Below, in pieces: positions 44,054 through 52,422 of a DNA stretch of 64,000 bases. Position numbers and translations under genes: made by a program. The notes beneath the pieces were generated by a model that was not told the DNA's origin, did not search any database, and saw only the letters and a list, made by a program, of their open reading frames with translations. Numbering within the stretch: the stretch's first letter is position 1; every line of letters begins with the position of its first letter. This DNA is from Burkholderia sp. Bp8963 (GTDB taxonomy: Bacteria; Pseudomonadota; Gammaproteobacteria; Burkholderiales; Burkholderiaceae), in assembly GCF_003854275.1 (NCBI RefSeq), contig NZ_QTQP01000018.1, positions 1-64,000 of the forward strand. Reading direction: 5' to 3'.

Positions 44054-44476
44054 ATGCGATTCATGATCATGGTGCGGGCGAATGCCGTCAGCGAATCCGG
44101 CACACCGCCGGACAACCGTCTGGTCGAGGTGATGACGACCTATCACGAGGAACTGGCGAAGGCGGGCGTGCTGCTCGACGCGACGGGCCTGCAGCCGAGC
44201 GCGAAGGGCTGGCGCGTACGCTACGTCGGTGGCAAGGGCACGGTGATCGACGGCCCGTTCGCCGAGACCAAGGAACTGATCGCCGGCTACACGCTGATCC
44301 AGGTGCGCTCGCGCGACGAGGCACTCGAATGGTCGCGCCGTTTCCCCGCGCCGTTTGGAGCGGAGATGGACTGCGAGGTCGAGGTGCGCCAGTTGATGGA
44401 GCTGGACGAGCTCACGCCGAGCGACGCGGTCGAACGGTTCCGCGAACTGCAGGCCGCCCGCGGCAACGCAGTCTGA
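44054..44476 (+). CDS. Second YciI-like DGPF-domain protein
   Basis: A 140-residue DGPF protein (MRFMIMVRANAVSESGTPPDNRLVEVMTTYHEELAKAGVLLDATGLQPSAKG, with VIDGPFAETKELIAGYTLIQVRSRDEALEWSRRFP). The predicted dimeric ferredoxin-like fold and the DGPF motif are complete. AGGAGCG lies upstream. It is 124 bp after the first DGPF gene and 25 bp before the glyoxalase remnant. Two such proteins in tandem ahead of an ECF42 sigma factor is a recurrent arrangement. Confidence 0.88.
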   Translation: MRFMIMVRANAVSESGTPPDNRLVEVMTTYHEELAKAGVLLDATGLQPSAKGWRVRYVGGKGTVIDGPFAETKELIAGYTLIQVRSRDEALEWSRRFPAPFGAEMDCEVEVRQLMELDELTPSDAVERFRELQAARGNAV

Positions 44477-44501
44477 ACGCGAACCAACAAGGAGCGCACA
44501 C

Positions 44502-44663
44502 ATGCACAAGCAGATCTACATCAACCTGCCGGTGGCCGACCTGCCGCACGCGCAACAGGAATATCCGGGGATATACGGCCACGCGTTCGCCGATCCGGAC
44601 GGCCATGTGTGGGAACTGACATACATGGCGCAGGACGCGGCCGCGCAGGGGCCGGCGTCGTGA
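44502..44663 (+). pseudogene. Internally deleted VOC/glyoxalase-family remnant
   Basis: A 53-residue frame with an AAGGAG ribosome site. Its first 17 residues (MHKQIYINLPVADLPHA) are the N-terminus and its last 30 (GIYGHAFADPDGHVWELTYMAQD) the C-terminus of the 135-140 residue glyoxalase-like proteins normally encoded between DGPF and ECF42 genes. The middle two thirds are missing, and the join is in frame. Half of the metal and substrate pocket is lost, so enzymatic function is unlikely. The ORF remains open and its TGA overlaps the GTG start of the sigma factor (GTGA), so it may be kept for translational coupling. Confidence 0.75.
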
Positions 44664-45928
44664 CGCATGCGGCGACGCATCGCGCGATCGAGGCGGTCTG
44701 GCGGATCGAGGCGCCGAAGATCATCGCGCGGGCCGCGCGGGTGGTGCGCGACGTGGGGGTCGCGGAAGAGCTTGCGCAGGACACGCTCGTCGCGGCGCTC
44801 GAGCACTGGCCCGTCGACGGCGTGCCGGACAATCCCGCTGCATGGCTGATGACGGCCGTGAAGCGGCGCGCGCTCGACCGGGTCCGCCAGGAATCGCTGC
44901 ACGCGGCGAAGCGCGACCAGCTCGGCCGCGAGCTCGACGCGCTCGAAGCGCACGTGGTGCCCGACATCGCGGACGCGCTCGCCGACGCGCGTGACGACGA
45001 CATCGGTGACGACCTGCTGCGGCTGATCTTCACCGCATGCCACCCGGTGCTGTCGAAGGACGCGCGCGTCGCGCTGACGTTGCGGCTGCTCGGCGGGCTG
45101 ACGACCGACGAGATCGCGCGCGCATTCCTCGCGTCCGAGCCGACGATCGCGCAGCGGATCGTGCGCGCGAAGCGCACGCTCGCGGCGGCGCGTGTGCCGT
45201 TCGAGGTACCGGCCGCCGACGCGCGGCCGGCGCGGCTCGCGTCGGTGCTCGAAGTGATCTACCTGATCTTCAACGAAGGCTACGCGGCGACCGCCGGCGA
45301 CGACTGGACGCGTCCGGCGCTGTGCGACGAAGCGTTGCGGCTCGGCCGCGTGCTCGCGGGGCTCGCGCCAGACGAAAGCGAGGTGCTCGGGCTCGTCGCG
45401 CTGATGGAGCTGCAGGCGTCGCGGATGCATGCGCGCACCGACGCGCAGGGCCGCCCGGTGCTGCTGCTCGACCAGGACCGCAGCCGCTGGGATCCGCTGT
45501 TGATCCGGCGCGGCCTCGCCGCGCTCGATCGTGCGGCGAAGCTCGGCGGCGTGCGCGGGCCGTATGCGCTGCAGGCGGCGCTCGCGGCCTGTCATGCGCG
45601 GGCGCGGCATGCGTCTGAGACCGACTGGGCGCAGATCGTCGCGCTGTACGACGCGCTCGCGGAAGTCGCGCCATCGCCTGTCGTCGAGCTGAACCGCGCG
45701 GTCGCGGTCGGGATGGCGTTCGGGCCGGCCGCGGGGCTCGAACTCGTCGATGCACTGCGCGACGATCCGGCGCTCGCACGCTATCACTGGCTGCCGAGCG
45801 TGCGTGGCGACCTGCTCGCGAAGCTCGGGCGCGCTGACGAGGCGAAGGCCGAATTCCGTCGCGCCGCCGAGCTGACCCACAACGCGCGGGAGCGCGAATT
45901 GCTGCTGAAGCGCGCGGCCGACGCGTGA
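44660..45928 (+). CDS. ECF42-type RNA polymerase sigma factor
   Basis: About 422 residues. Sigma region 2 (AVWRIEAPKIIARAARVVRDVGVAEELAQDTLVAALEHWP) and region 4 (LTLRLLGGLTTDEIARAFLASEPTIAQRIVRAKRTL) fill the first 190 residues. The rest is the C-terminal extension (FNEGYAA, LLLDQDRSRWD, and a TPR-like helical end) that defines ECF42. The start is the GTG overlapping the preceding stop; a longer frame upstream reads through the remnant gene in another phase. No anti-sigma factor is near, as usual for this group. It likely directs the upstream DGPF genes. Confidence 0.9.
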   Translation: MTHAATHRAIEAVWRIEAPKIIARAARVVRDVGVAEELAQDTLVAALEHWPVDGVPDNPAAWLMTAVKRRALDRVRQESLHAAKRDQLGRELDALEAHVVPDIADALADARDDDIGDDLLRLIFTACHPVLSKDARVALTLRLLGGLTTDEIARAFLASEPTIAQRIVRAKRTLAAARVPFEVPAADARPARLASVLEVIYLIFNEGYAATAGDDWTRPALCDEALRLGRVLAGLAPDESEVLGLVALMELQASRMHARTDAQGRPVLLLDQDRSRWDPLLIRRGLAALDRAAKLGGVRGPYALQAALAACHARARHASETDWAQIVALYDALAEVAPSPVVELNRAVAVGMAFGPAAGLELVDALRDDPALARYHWLPSVRGDLLAKLGRADEAKAEFRRAAELTHNARERELLLKRAADA

Positions 45929-46093
45929 GCGGGGCCGCCGCCCGGCTATCGCGCGGATTGAAAATGCCTATTGGGGGATGCGTGCGCGAACGCCTAGATT
46001 AAAGAGCACGATGCTGGCGTACCGCGCGCATCGTTCCCCACATATCCACGGTCGGCTCGGCGCTCGGCCGCGCCGACATGCACGGAGGCGCAG

Positions 46094-46516
46094 ATGGCTC
46101 AACTCAAGGGCAGCAAAACCGAAGAGAACCTGAAGTATGCGTTTGCGGGCGAATCGCAGGCGAACCGTCGTTATCTGTATTTCGCGTCGAAGGCCGACGT
46201 CGAAGGGCAGAACGACCTCGCCGCGCTGTTCCGCTCGACCGCCGAAGGCGAAACCGGTCACGCGCATGGCCATCTCGAGTATCTCGAAGCGGTCGGCGAT
46301 CCGGCGACGGGCCTGCCGTTCGGCAACTCGCGGCTGAATCTCGAATCGGCGATCGCCGGCGAGACGCACGAGTACACCGACATGTATCCGGGCATGGCGA
46401 AGACCGCCCGCGAAGAAGGCTTCGACGAAATCGCGAACTGGTTCGAGACGCTCGCGAAGGCCGAGCGCAGCCACGCGAACCGCTATACGAAGGCGCTCGA
46501 CGCACTCGTCGACTGA
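46094..46516 (+). CDS. Rubrerythrin (erythrin domain only)
   Basis: A 140-residue ferritin-like di-iron protein. The two EXXH-type ligand sets are visible ([33 protein letters not shown], and [23 protein letters not shown]). The C-terminal rubredoxin domain of classical rubrerythrin is absent. It would reduce hydrogen peroxide, taking electrons from a partner. It is followed by an iron-sulfur oxidoreductase subunit and a DUF3501 protein, which form a recurring three-gene module, so the partner may be the next gene. Confidence 0.9.
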   Translation: MAQLKGSKTEENLKYAFAGESQANRRYLYFASKADVEGQNDLAALFRSTAEGETGHAHGHLEYLEAVGDPATGLPFGNSRLNLESAIAGETHEYTDMYPGMAKTAREEGFDEIANWFETLAKAERSHANRYTKALDALVD

Positions 46517-46662
46517 CCCCGGGCAGCCGGCGCGCGCATCGCGGTGCGCCGCCGGCCGTTCGCCGTTCAAGGCCACGCCGCCACGCCGCCGCTCGCGCAA
46601 CCTGAGCGGCAGTGCGGAGGTGTGGCGCGCGCGCGTGCATTCCCGTCAAGCTGGAGCGTCCC

Positions 46663-48000
46663 ATGCCCCACAAGGAAGGCAGTCTCGAAGCCCCGACCCG
46701 GCATCCGCTCGACTGGCAGTCCGACGCGTTCTATGACCAGGACGCGATCGACGCCGAGATGACCCGCGTGTTCGACATCTGCGCGGGGTGCCGGCGCTGC
46801 GTGTCGCTGTGCGGCGCGTTCCCGACGCTGTTCGACCTCGTCGACGAGACGCCGACGGGCGAAGCGCACGAAGTGTCGAAGGACGCGTTCGGCAAGGTCG
46901 TCGACCAGTGCTACCTGTGCGACCTCTGCTACATGACGAAATGCCCGTACGTGCCGCCGCATCCATGGAACGTCGATTTCCCGCACCTGATGCTGCGCGG
47001 CAAGGCGGCGCGCTACCAGCGCGGCGACGTGAAGCTGCGCGACAAGGTGTTGTCGAACACCGATGCGCTCGGCCATTTCGCTGGCATCCCGATCGTCACG
47101 CAGACGGTCAACGCGGTGAACCGCGCGCCGCCCGCGCGCCACGCACTCGAAGCGGCGCTCGGCGTCGACCGCAATGCATGGCTGCCGGAATTCGCGCCGC
47201 GCAAGTTCCGGCGCACGGCGAAGCGTTCGGACGGCCATCCGGTGCGCGACGGCGAGCGCACGCCCGGCAAGGTCGCGATCTACGCGACCTGCTATGTGAA
47301 CTTCAACGAACCGGGCATCGGCCACGACCTGCTCGCGATCCTCGCGCACAACGACATTCCGTATGAGCTCGTGACGAGCGAGGCGTGCTGCGGCATGCCG
47401 CTGCTCGAACAGGGCAACCTCGCGGGCGTGGCTGCGAAGAAGGAGAGGAATATCCCCGTGCTCGAGCGCTACGCGCGCGAAGGCTATGCGCTGATCGGCG
47501 CGACCCCGAGCTGCGTGCTGATGTACAAGAGCGAGCTGCCGCTGATGTTCCCCGGCGACGAAGCGGTGCGCGCGGTCGCCGACGCATTCTGGGATCCGTT
47601 CGAATACGTGGTCGCGCGGCATCGCGACGGGCTGCTGAAGACGGACTTCAAGACCGGCCTCGGCACCGTGTCGTATCACGTGCCGTGTCATGCGCGCGTG
47701 CAGAACATCGGCCGCAAGACCGCCGACGTCCTGTCGCTCGTGCCCGACACGCGCGTGAACGTCGTCGAGCGCTGCTCGGGCCATGCGGGCACGTTCGGCG
47801 TGAAGAAGGAATTCCACAAGGACGCGATGCGGATCGGCGGACCGGTGTTCAAGTCGATGGCGGAGCCGAAGCCGGACTTCGTGTCGTCCGACTGCGCGCT
47901 CGCGGGCCATCACATCGTCCAGGGCATCGGCGAGGCAGGGCTCGGCGAACCGCCGCTCGCGCATCCGCTCACGCTGCTGCGCCGCGCGTACGGCATCTGA
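46663..48000 (+). CDS. Heterodisulfide-reductase/GlpC-like iron-sulfur protein
   Basis: A 445-residue protein. The N-terminal region has two [4Fe-4S] motifs (CAGCRRCVSLC and CYLCDLCYMTKCP), and the C-terminal half has two CCG domains (EACCGMPLLEQ... and ERCSGHAGTFG) of the HdrB/GlpC family. It could pass electrons from a dehydrogenase to the upstream rubrerythrin. The family is soluble or peripherally bound. The start at 46663 gives MPHKEGSLEAPTRHPLDW; an earlier in-frame codon adds an unlikely N-terminus. Confidence 0.88.
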   Translation: MPHKEGSLEAPTRHPLDWQSDAFYDQDAIDAEMTRVFDICAGCRRCVSLCGAFPTLFDLVDETPTGEAHEVSKDAFGKVVDQCYLCDLCYMTKCPYVPPHPWNVDFPHLMLRGKAARYQRGDVKLRDKVLSNTDALGHFAGIPIVTQTVNAVNRAPPARHALEAALGVDRNAWLPEFAPRKFRRTAKRSDGHPVRDGERTPGKVAIYATCYVNFNEPGIGHDLLAILAHNDIPYELVTSEACCGMPLLEQGNLAGVAAKKERNIPVLERYAREGYALIGATPSCVLMYKSELPLMFPGDEAVRAVADAFWDPFEYVVARHRDGLLKTDFKTGLGTVSYHVPCHARVQNIGRKTADVLSLVPDTRVNVVERCSGHAGTFGVKKEFHKDAMRIGGPVFKSMAEPKPDFVSSDCALAGHHIVQGIGEAGLGEPPLAHPLTLLRRAYGI

Positions 48001-48023
48001 TCGACTCACGCAAAGGACCTTCC

Positions 48024-48605
48024 ATGACGCTCACCCGCGACTCCCTGTTGACGCTCGAGGCCTACGCGAAGATCCGCGAGGCCGAACATGCACGGCTCAT
48101 CGCGCACAAGCGGCGGCGCGCGGTGCAGCTCGGCAATCACCTGCGCTTCCTGTTCGAGGACGAGACAACGATCCGTTACCAGATCCAGGAAATGCTGCAC
48201 ATCGAGAAGATCTTCGACGAAGCAGGCATCGACGGCGAGCTGGAAGCGTATCTGCCGCTGGTGCCCGACGGCACCAACCTGAAGGCGACGATGCAGATCG
48301 AATACGAGCACGAGGCCGAGCGGCGTGCGGCGCTCGGCCGGCTGATCGGCGTCGAGGATCGCGTGTACCTGCAGGTCGACGGCCACGAACCGGTCTACGC
48401 AATCGCGGACGAGGATCTCGATCGCGAGACGGACGTGAAGACCTCCGCCGTGCATTTCGTGCGTTTCGAGCTGAGCGCGCCGATGCGCGCGGCGCTGAAG
48501 CAGGGCGCCGCGTTGTCGATCGGCTGCGATCATCCGGGCTACGCGCTGCCGCCGCAGCGCATCGATTCCGACGTCGCCGCATTGCTCGCCGGCGATCTGC
48601 AATAG
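48024..48605 (+). CDS. DUF3501 family protein
   Basis: A 193-residue DUF3501 protein (MTLTRDSLLTLEAYAKIREAEHARLIAHKRRRAVQLGNHLRFLFEDETTIRYQIQEMLHIEKIF), 23 bp after the iron-sulfur gene with AAAGGA as ribosome site. DUF3501 proteins are nearly always next to this type of iron-sulfur protein and a rubrerythrin, suggesting a shared oxidative-stress function. The biochemical role is unknown. Confidence 0.88.
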   Translation: MTLTRDSLLTLEAYAKIREAEHARLIAHKRRRAVQLGNHLRFLFEDETTIRYQIQEMLHIEKIFDEAGIDGELEAYLPLVPDGTNLKATMQIEYEHEAERRAALGRLIGVEDRVYLQVDGHEPVYAIADEDLDRETDVKTSAVHFVRFELSAPMRAALKQGAALSIGCDHPGYALPPQRIDSDVAALLAGDLQ

Positions 48606-49388
48606 CGGCTATAAAAGTCGCACGCCACGCGAATCTTTTTTCTTCTGCAGAACGACGTAATGGCCGCGCGCTTGGGATGCAGCGTGCGTGCCGCGCCGCC
48701 CCGATCGATCGCGATTGATCAGGATCAAGCGAAGCGCAAAAAAGCAGGGTCGCATGTTCGCGACGAAACTGGCTGCGTGATCATCACATTCCCGTTCACA
48801 TCTCTGCTGCGCGTCGTCTCGTGCGCGGTCACACGCCTGTCATCGTCCGGCGAGAAACAATAAAAAGATTGTGCATGGAGAAAAGTTGAATGAAAGAATT
48901 TGAATGATTTACCGATCGATCAATTTCTCGTTACGAATTTATCCATGATTTACCGATTTTCGATCATTGGTCCGGAGAATGTTACTGGTGAGGGTCGGAA
49001 CGTTTTGCCGGCCCGTCCGGCGGGCAACCGCATGGCACCCCGCAAAGCCCCGCCAGAAGGGGCTTTGCAGTCAGGCGCATAAAGTTCGCGTAAAAAAATT
49101 CAAGCATAAAAGGATTGCGCATCCTTGGCATGATGTTTCATTACGTAACATAAAGTCATTGTCATATTGAGATAAACCCTAGGGATGGTATGCTTCGTGC
49201 ACAAAAATTCCCACATTGGAGTGAGACCGGATTTGTGCGTCATTTTCGGGAATGTCGGCACGGCTTTTGTGCGTGTCGCGACCGTATGCACAACCGGATA
49301 ACCATAATGTGCAACCTGGCCGCCCCGCGATTCGTTCGCGACGGCGCCGCCAATCGCAGCCCGGCCTGGCTGCGTGGAGAGATCTACT
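48606..49388. other. 783-bp AT-rich gap with repeats and hairpins
   Basis: No convincing gene on either strand, and GC far below the flanks in the middle part. It contains a 13-bp perfect direct repeat ATGATTTACCGAT (48904-48916 and 48945-48957), each followed within 0-3 bases by CGATCA. It also has a perfect 10-bp stem GCAAAGCCCC/GGGGCTTTGC (49042-49068), and a smaller AAGGAT-TGCGC-ATCCTT stem (49110-49126). The gap precedes the transposase-derived gene and the cepacian cluster and may hold regulatory sites or a small RNA. Confidence 0.6.
49042..49068. terminator. Perfect 10-bp stem-loop in the AT-rich gap
   Basis: GCAAAGCCCC pairs with GGGGCTTTGC around a 7-base loop. The shape fits an intrinsic terminator, but no T-run follows on either strand, so it may instead be part of a small RNA or a protein-binding site. 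Confidence 0.35.
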
Positions 49389-50327
49389 ATGTTCTTCGAT
49401 GAGCTAAACGATGAAGAGTGGGTTCGTCTTTCAACGCTGATCGCCGATGAACCGATTCGGCTGAATCGTCGTGGTCGACCACGTGCGGAACCGCGTGTCG
49501 TCGCCAACGCGGTGCTGTGGATCCTGACGACTGGAGAGGCGTGGTCCAAGCTGCCCGGCCGCTATCCGTCCGGGCCCACTTGCCGTCGCCGCTATGAGGA
49601 GTGGCTCGCGAACGGCACGCTGTTGCAGATGATCGACATGCTGGTGCAGTTCAGCGGGCGCACGTTCGCGTATGTTCCGCCGCCGCCGGTGCCGGTCGTA
49701 CCGGTGCGTCATGCGGAACCGGCGGCCGAGAACGATCGCCTGCGCGGCGTGTTCTGGCAGAACCCCGAATCGTGGCAATTGCCGGTTGCTCAGGCAAACG
49801 TTTGGCATCGCGACGATTCGGTACTTTCCGTGACGTCGCGCAGCGAAACGGACGTTTCGGCGCAGCCGTCGTTTGCGGTGCCAGGCGCGCTCGCCGCGTC
49901 GGAAACGCGGCCGGCGCGTGCGTCCACCACGAGCTTCGCGGCGTCCGAGCCGCAGGTCGACGAGTATCGCGGCTACACGATCCACGGCATTGCGCAGCCG
50001 GTGCAGAACCTGATGTACCGCGCGTGGGCGGAGATCACGCAGGACGAGCGACGCGTCGAGCGTTCCGGCCTGATCGGCCCGCGTTTCACGGATCCCGAGG
50101 AAGCGGAGCAGTTCGCGCTCGACTGGGCGCGGCAGTGGATCGACCGGCATGGCGCAAGCGGCGAACCGGTGCGTGCGGCGGACAATGCGCCGGTGCTGTC
50201 CGTGCTCGCGCGCGCGGAATCGGACATCCAGCGCTTCATCGCGCAGCGTCGCAGCGCGTCGCTCGCGGACGGCCGCAACGATCCGGTGCAGGCCGATCGC
50301 AGCGACTTCGCGTATCGGGTGGGTTGA
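49389..50327 (+). CDS. IS5-type transposase N-terminal domain fused to an unknown C-terminal domain
   Basis: A 312-residue protein. Residues 1-90 match the DUF4096-like N-terminal domain of IS5-family transposases (LNDEEWVRLSTLIADEP, NRRGRPRAEPRVVANAVLWILTTGEAWSKLPGRYPSGPTCRRRYEEWLANGTL). The DDE catalytic domain that should follow is absent. Instead there is a Pro-rich linker (VPPPPVPVVPV), a low-complexity region, and a compact domain at about 193-260 (YRGYTIHGIAQPV... MYRAWAEITQDE... GPRFTDPEEAEQFALDWARQWIDRH). It looks like a domesticated DNA-binding domain, not a mobile element: no terminal repeats are seen. GGAGAG lies 9 bases before the start. It ends 130 bp before the convergent bceA. 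Confidence 0.75.
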   Translation: MFFDELNDEEWVRLSTLIADEPIRLNRRGRPRAEPRVVANAVLWILTTGEAWSKLPGRYPSGPTCRRRYEEWLANGTLLQMIDMLVQFSGRTFAYVPPPPVPVVPVRHAEPAAENDRLRGVFWQNPESWQLPVAQANVWHRDDSVLSVTSRSETDVSAQPSFAVPGALAASETRPARASTTSFAASEPQVDEYRGYTIHGIAQPVQNLMYRAWAEITQDERRVERSGLIGPRFTDPEEAEQFALDWARQWIDRHGASGEPVRAADNAPVLSVLARAESDIQRFIAQRRSASLADGRNDPVQADRSDFAYRVG

Positions 50328-50365
50328 GTCGGGCGCGCGGCGCATCGTCACGCGCCGCGCCGGTC

Positions 50366-50401
50366 GAAAAGAAAGGGCGCCGTCAGTCTGACGGCGCCCT
50401 T
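50366..50401 (-). terminator. Bidirectional intrinsic terminator after bceA
   Basis: A perfect 13-bp stem AAGGGCGCCGTCA/TGACGGCGCCCTT (50373-50401) with loop GTC. On the minus strand it is followed by TTCTTTTC, so it ends bceA transcription; on the plus strand it can also stop the transposase-derived gene. Confidence 0.85.
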
Positions 50402-50457
50402 CGTTCATGCGGACATCACTGCCGGGATGTTACTGCCCGGAAGTTTCTGCACGGACG

Positions 50458-51984
50458 TCACTGCCGGCCGTACGTATCGTCGAAGCGCACGATGTCGTCT
50501 TCGCCGAGATACGAGCCCGACTGCACTTCGATCAGTTCGAGCGGCATCTTGCCCGGGTTCTCCAGGCGATGCGACACGCCGAGCGGGATGTACGTCGATT
50601 CGTTTTCCGACAGCAGGAAGGTTTCTTCGCCACGCGTGATGCGCGCGGTGCCGCGCACGACGATCCAGTGCTCGGCGCGATGGTGATGCATCTGCAGCGA
50701 CAGCCGCGCGCCGGGCTTCACGACGATGCGCTTCACCTGGAACCGCTCGCCCATGTCGACCGAGTCGTAATGGCCCCACGGGCGATGCACCTTGCGGTGA
50801 TCGGTCGCTTCGGCGCCGCGTTCCGCCTTGATGCGGCCGACGATCTTCTTCACGTCCTGCACGCGCGACTTGTCGGCCACAAGCACCGCGTCGGGCGTCT
50901 CGACGACGACGAGGTTCTGCGTGCCCACGCAGGCGACGAGCCGGCCTTCCGAATGCGCGAACGTCGATTCGGCGTCCTCGAACAGCACGTGGCCGCGGCC
51001 GACGTTCTCGGCGTTGTCCTTCGGCAGGATCTGCCAGATCGCGTCCCACGAGCCGACGTCCGACCAGCCCGCATCGAGCGGCACGACGACGCTCTCGCAC
51101 ACCGACGGCAGGCTCGCGAGCGGCTCCATCACCGCGTAGTCGATCGAGTTCGACGGCGACGCGGCGAACGCGTCGCGATCGACGCGGAAGAAATCGCCGT
51201 CGGTCTTGCCTTGCGCGATTGCCTGTTCGCAGGCCGCGTAGATCGCCGGTTCGAAATGGCGGATCGCATTCAGCCACACCGACGCGCGGACGATGAAGAT
51301 GCCGCTGTTCCACCAGTATTCGCCGGACGCGACATATTGCTGCGCGAGTTCGAGATGCGGCTTTTCGACGAAGCGGTCGAGGCGCCGCACGTCGAGATTG
51401 CCGGTTGCGGCGGCGCCGAGCGGGCTGCCGACGCGGATATAGCCGTAGCCGGTTTCCGCGCGGTTCGGCACGATGCCCATCGTCGCGATCTTGCCTTGCG
51501 CCGCGCACTGCACGCCGGCGGCCACGGCCGCATGAAAGCGCGGCAGGTCGGCGACCGCGTGGTCGGCGGGCATCACGGTCATCACCGCATCGTCGCCGCC
51601 GGCCACGATGCGCAGCGCGGCGAGCGTCAGCGCGGGCGCGGTGTCACGGCCGAGCGGCTCGAGCATGATCGTCGCGCGCTTGCCGGCGATGCGCAGCTGT
51701 TCGGAGGTCGTGAAGCGATGGTCCTCGCCGCAGACGATCAGCACGTCGTCGTTCAGCGGATGGCCGGACGAAAGTCCGTCGAGGCGGCACGCGGTCGACT
51801 GCAGCAGCGAATGGTCGCCGAGCAGCCCGATCAGCTGCTTCGGATAGTGTTCGCGCGACATGGGCCACAGCCGCGTGCCGGAGCCGCCGGCGAGGATCAC
51901 CGGCTGCACCGCGACGCGCGAGCCTGCGGATGCGGCGGCGGAGGAAGATTGGCGCGTATCGGCTGCCACGGCCGGAGCATTCAT
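50458..51984 (-). CDS. bceA: Mannose-1-phosphate guanylyltransferase/mannose-6-phosphate isomerase
   Basis: A 508-residue type II PMI-GMP bifunctional enzyme. The N-terminal nucleotidyltransferase has VILAGGSGTRLWPMSRE, FVEKP and the central SNSIDYAVME block. The C-terminal cupin isomerase domain has RLSLQMHHHRAEHWIVVRGTA and ENESTYIPLGVSHRLENPG. It makes GDP-mannose from fructose-6-phosphate via mannose-6-phosphate and mannose-1-phosphate; GDP-mannose also leads to GDP-D-rhamnose for cepacian. It is divergent from the rest of the bce cluster and ends at an intrinsic terminator. Confidence 0.95.
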   Translation of the reverse strand: MNAPAVAADTRQSSSAAASAGSRVAVQPVILAGGSGTRLWPMSREHYPKQLIGLLGDHSLLQSTACRLDGLSSGHPLNDDVLIVCGEDHRFTTSEQLRIAGKRATIMLEPLGRDTAPALTLAALRIVAGGDDAVMTVMPADHAVADLPRFHAAVAAGVQCAAQGKIATMGIVPNRAETGYGYIRVGSPLGAAATGNLDVRRLDRFVEKPHLELAQQYVASGEYWWNSGIFIVRASVWLNAIRHFEPAIYAACEQAIAQGKTDGDFFRVDRDAFAASPSNSIDYAVMEPLASLPSVCESVVVPLDAGWSDVGSWDAIWQILPKDNAENVGRGHVLFEDAESTFAHSEGRLVACVGTQNLVVVETPDAVLVADKSRVQDVKKIVGRIKAERGAEATDHRKVHRPWGHYDSVDMGERFQVKRIVVKPGARLSLQMHHHRAEHWIVVRGTARITRGEETFLLSENESTYIPLGVSHRLENPGKMPLELIEVQSGSYLGEDDIVRFDDTYGRQ

Positions 51985-52422
51985 GATGGCACTCCTCGAG
52001 TGATGTCAGTGCCTGTCGTTGTAGCATGAAGTAAATCGACAATAAAACCGGGCGATTCGCTCGATATTCGTTGCCTTATCGTCAGGGAAAATTTTCCGCG
52101 ACTCTCTGCCGGGTGTCTCCCGGGTAAATAAAAAAATAAAAAATAATTCCGTGAATTCCCGTATGACGCCCGCCGGTAAAGGCGGAGAGCGGCGTGTAAC
52201 GAACCTGAAACCATCGATATTTCTTGCGACTTCGGGAAAACATGCCGATATAAATACCCGGCCGCGCGGCAAGAATTTCCGATTAATTTTCGAAATACTT
52301 GTAGCTTGCCGGAGGTATTTTCTTCCCGGTTCAATAGCGGTCATGCAACGTTTGAATCGAATGCGCGGCACGGGCTGCGCAAGGAGCAGTTCGGCAAACG
52401 CCTGTCCAAAGAGGAAGCGAAC
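51985..52422. promoter_or_regulatory. Divergent bceA/bceB regulatory region
   Basis: A 438-bp gap much richer in A+T than the genes on each side. It contains a perfect 12-bp palindrome GGAAAATTTTCC (52086-52097), a CCGGG-TGTCT-CCCGG dyad followed by a long A/T tract (TAAATAAAAAAATAAAAAATAA, near 52125-52146), and repeated AATTCCGTGAATTCCCG. Long A-tracts of this kind suit curvature and binding by H-NS-like silencers. Individual promoters could not be fixed. The long leader before bceB (over 250 bases) is free of a convincing gene. Confidence 0.6.

Noticed and set aside
49389-50327. An active IS5-family insertion sequence
   Set aside because: The DDE domain is missing, the C-terminal half is unrelated, and no terminal inverted repeats or target duplication were seen.
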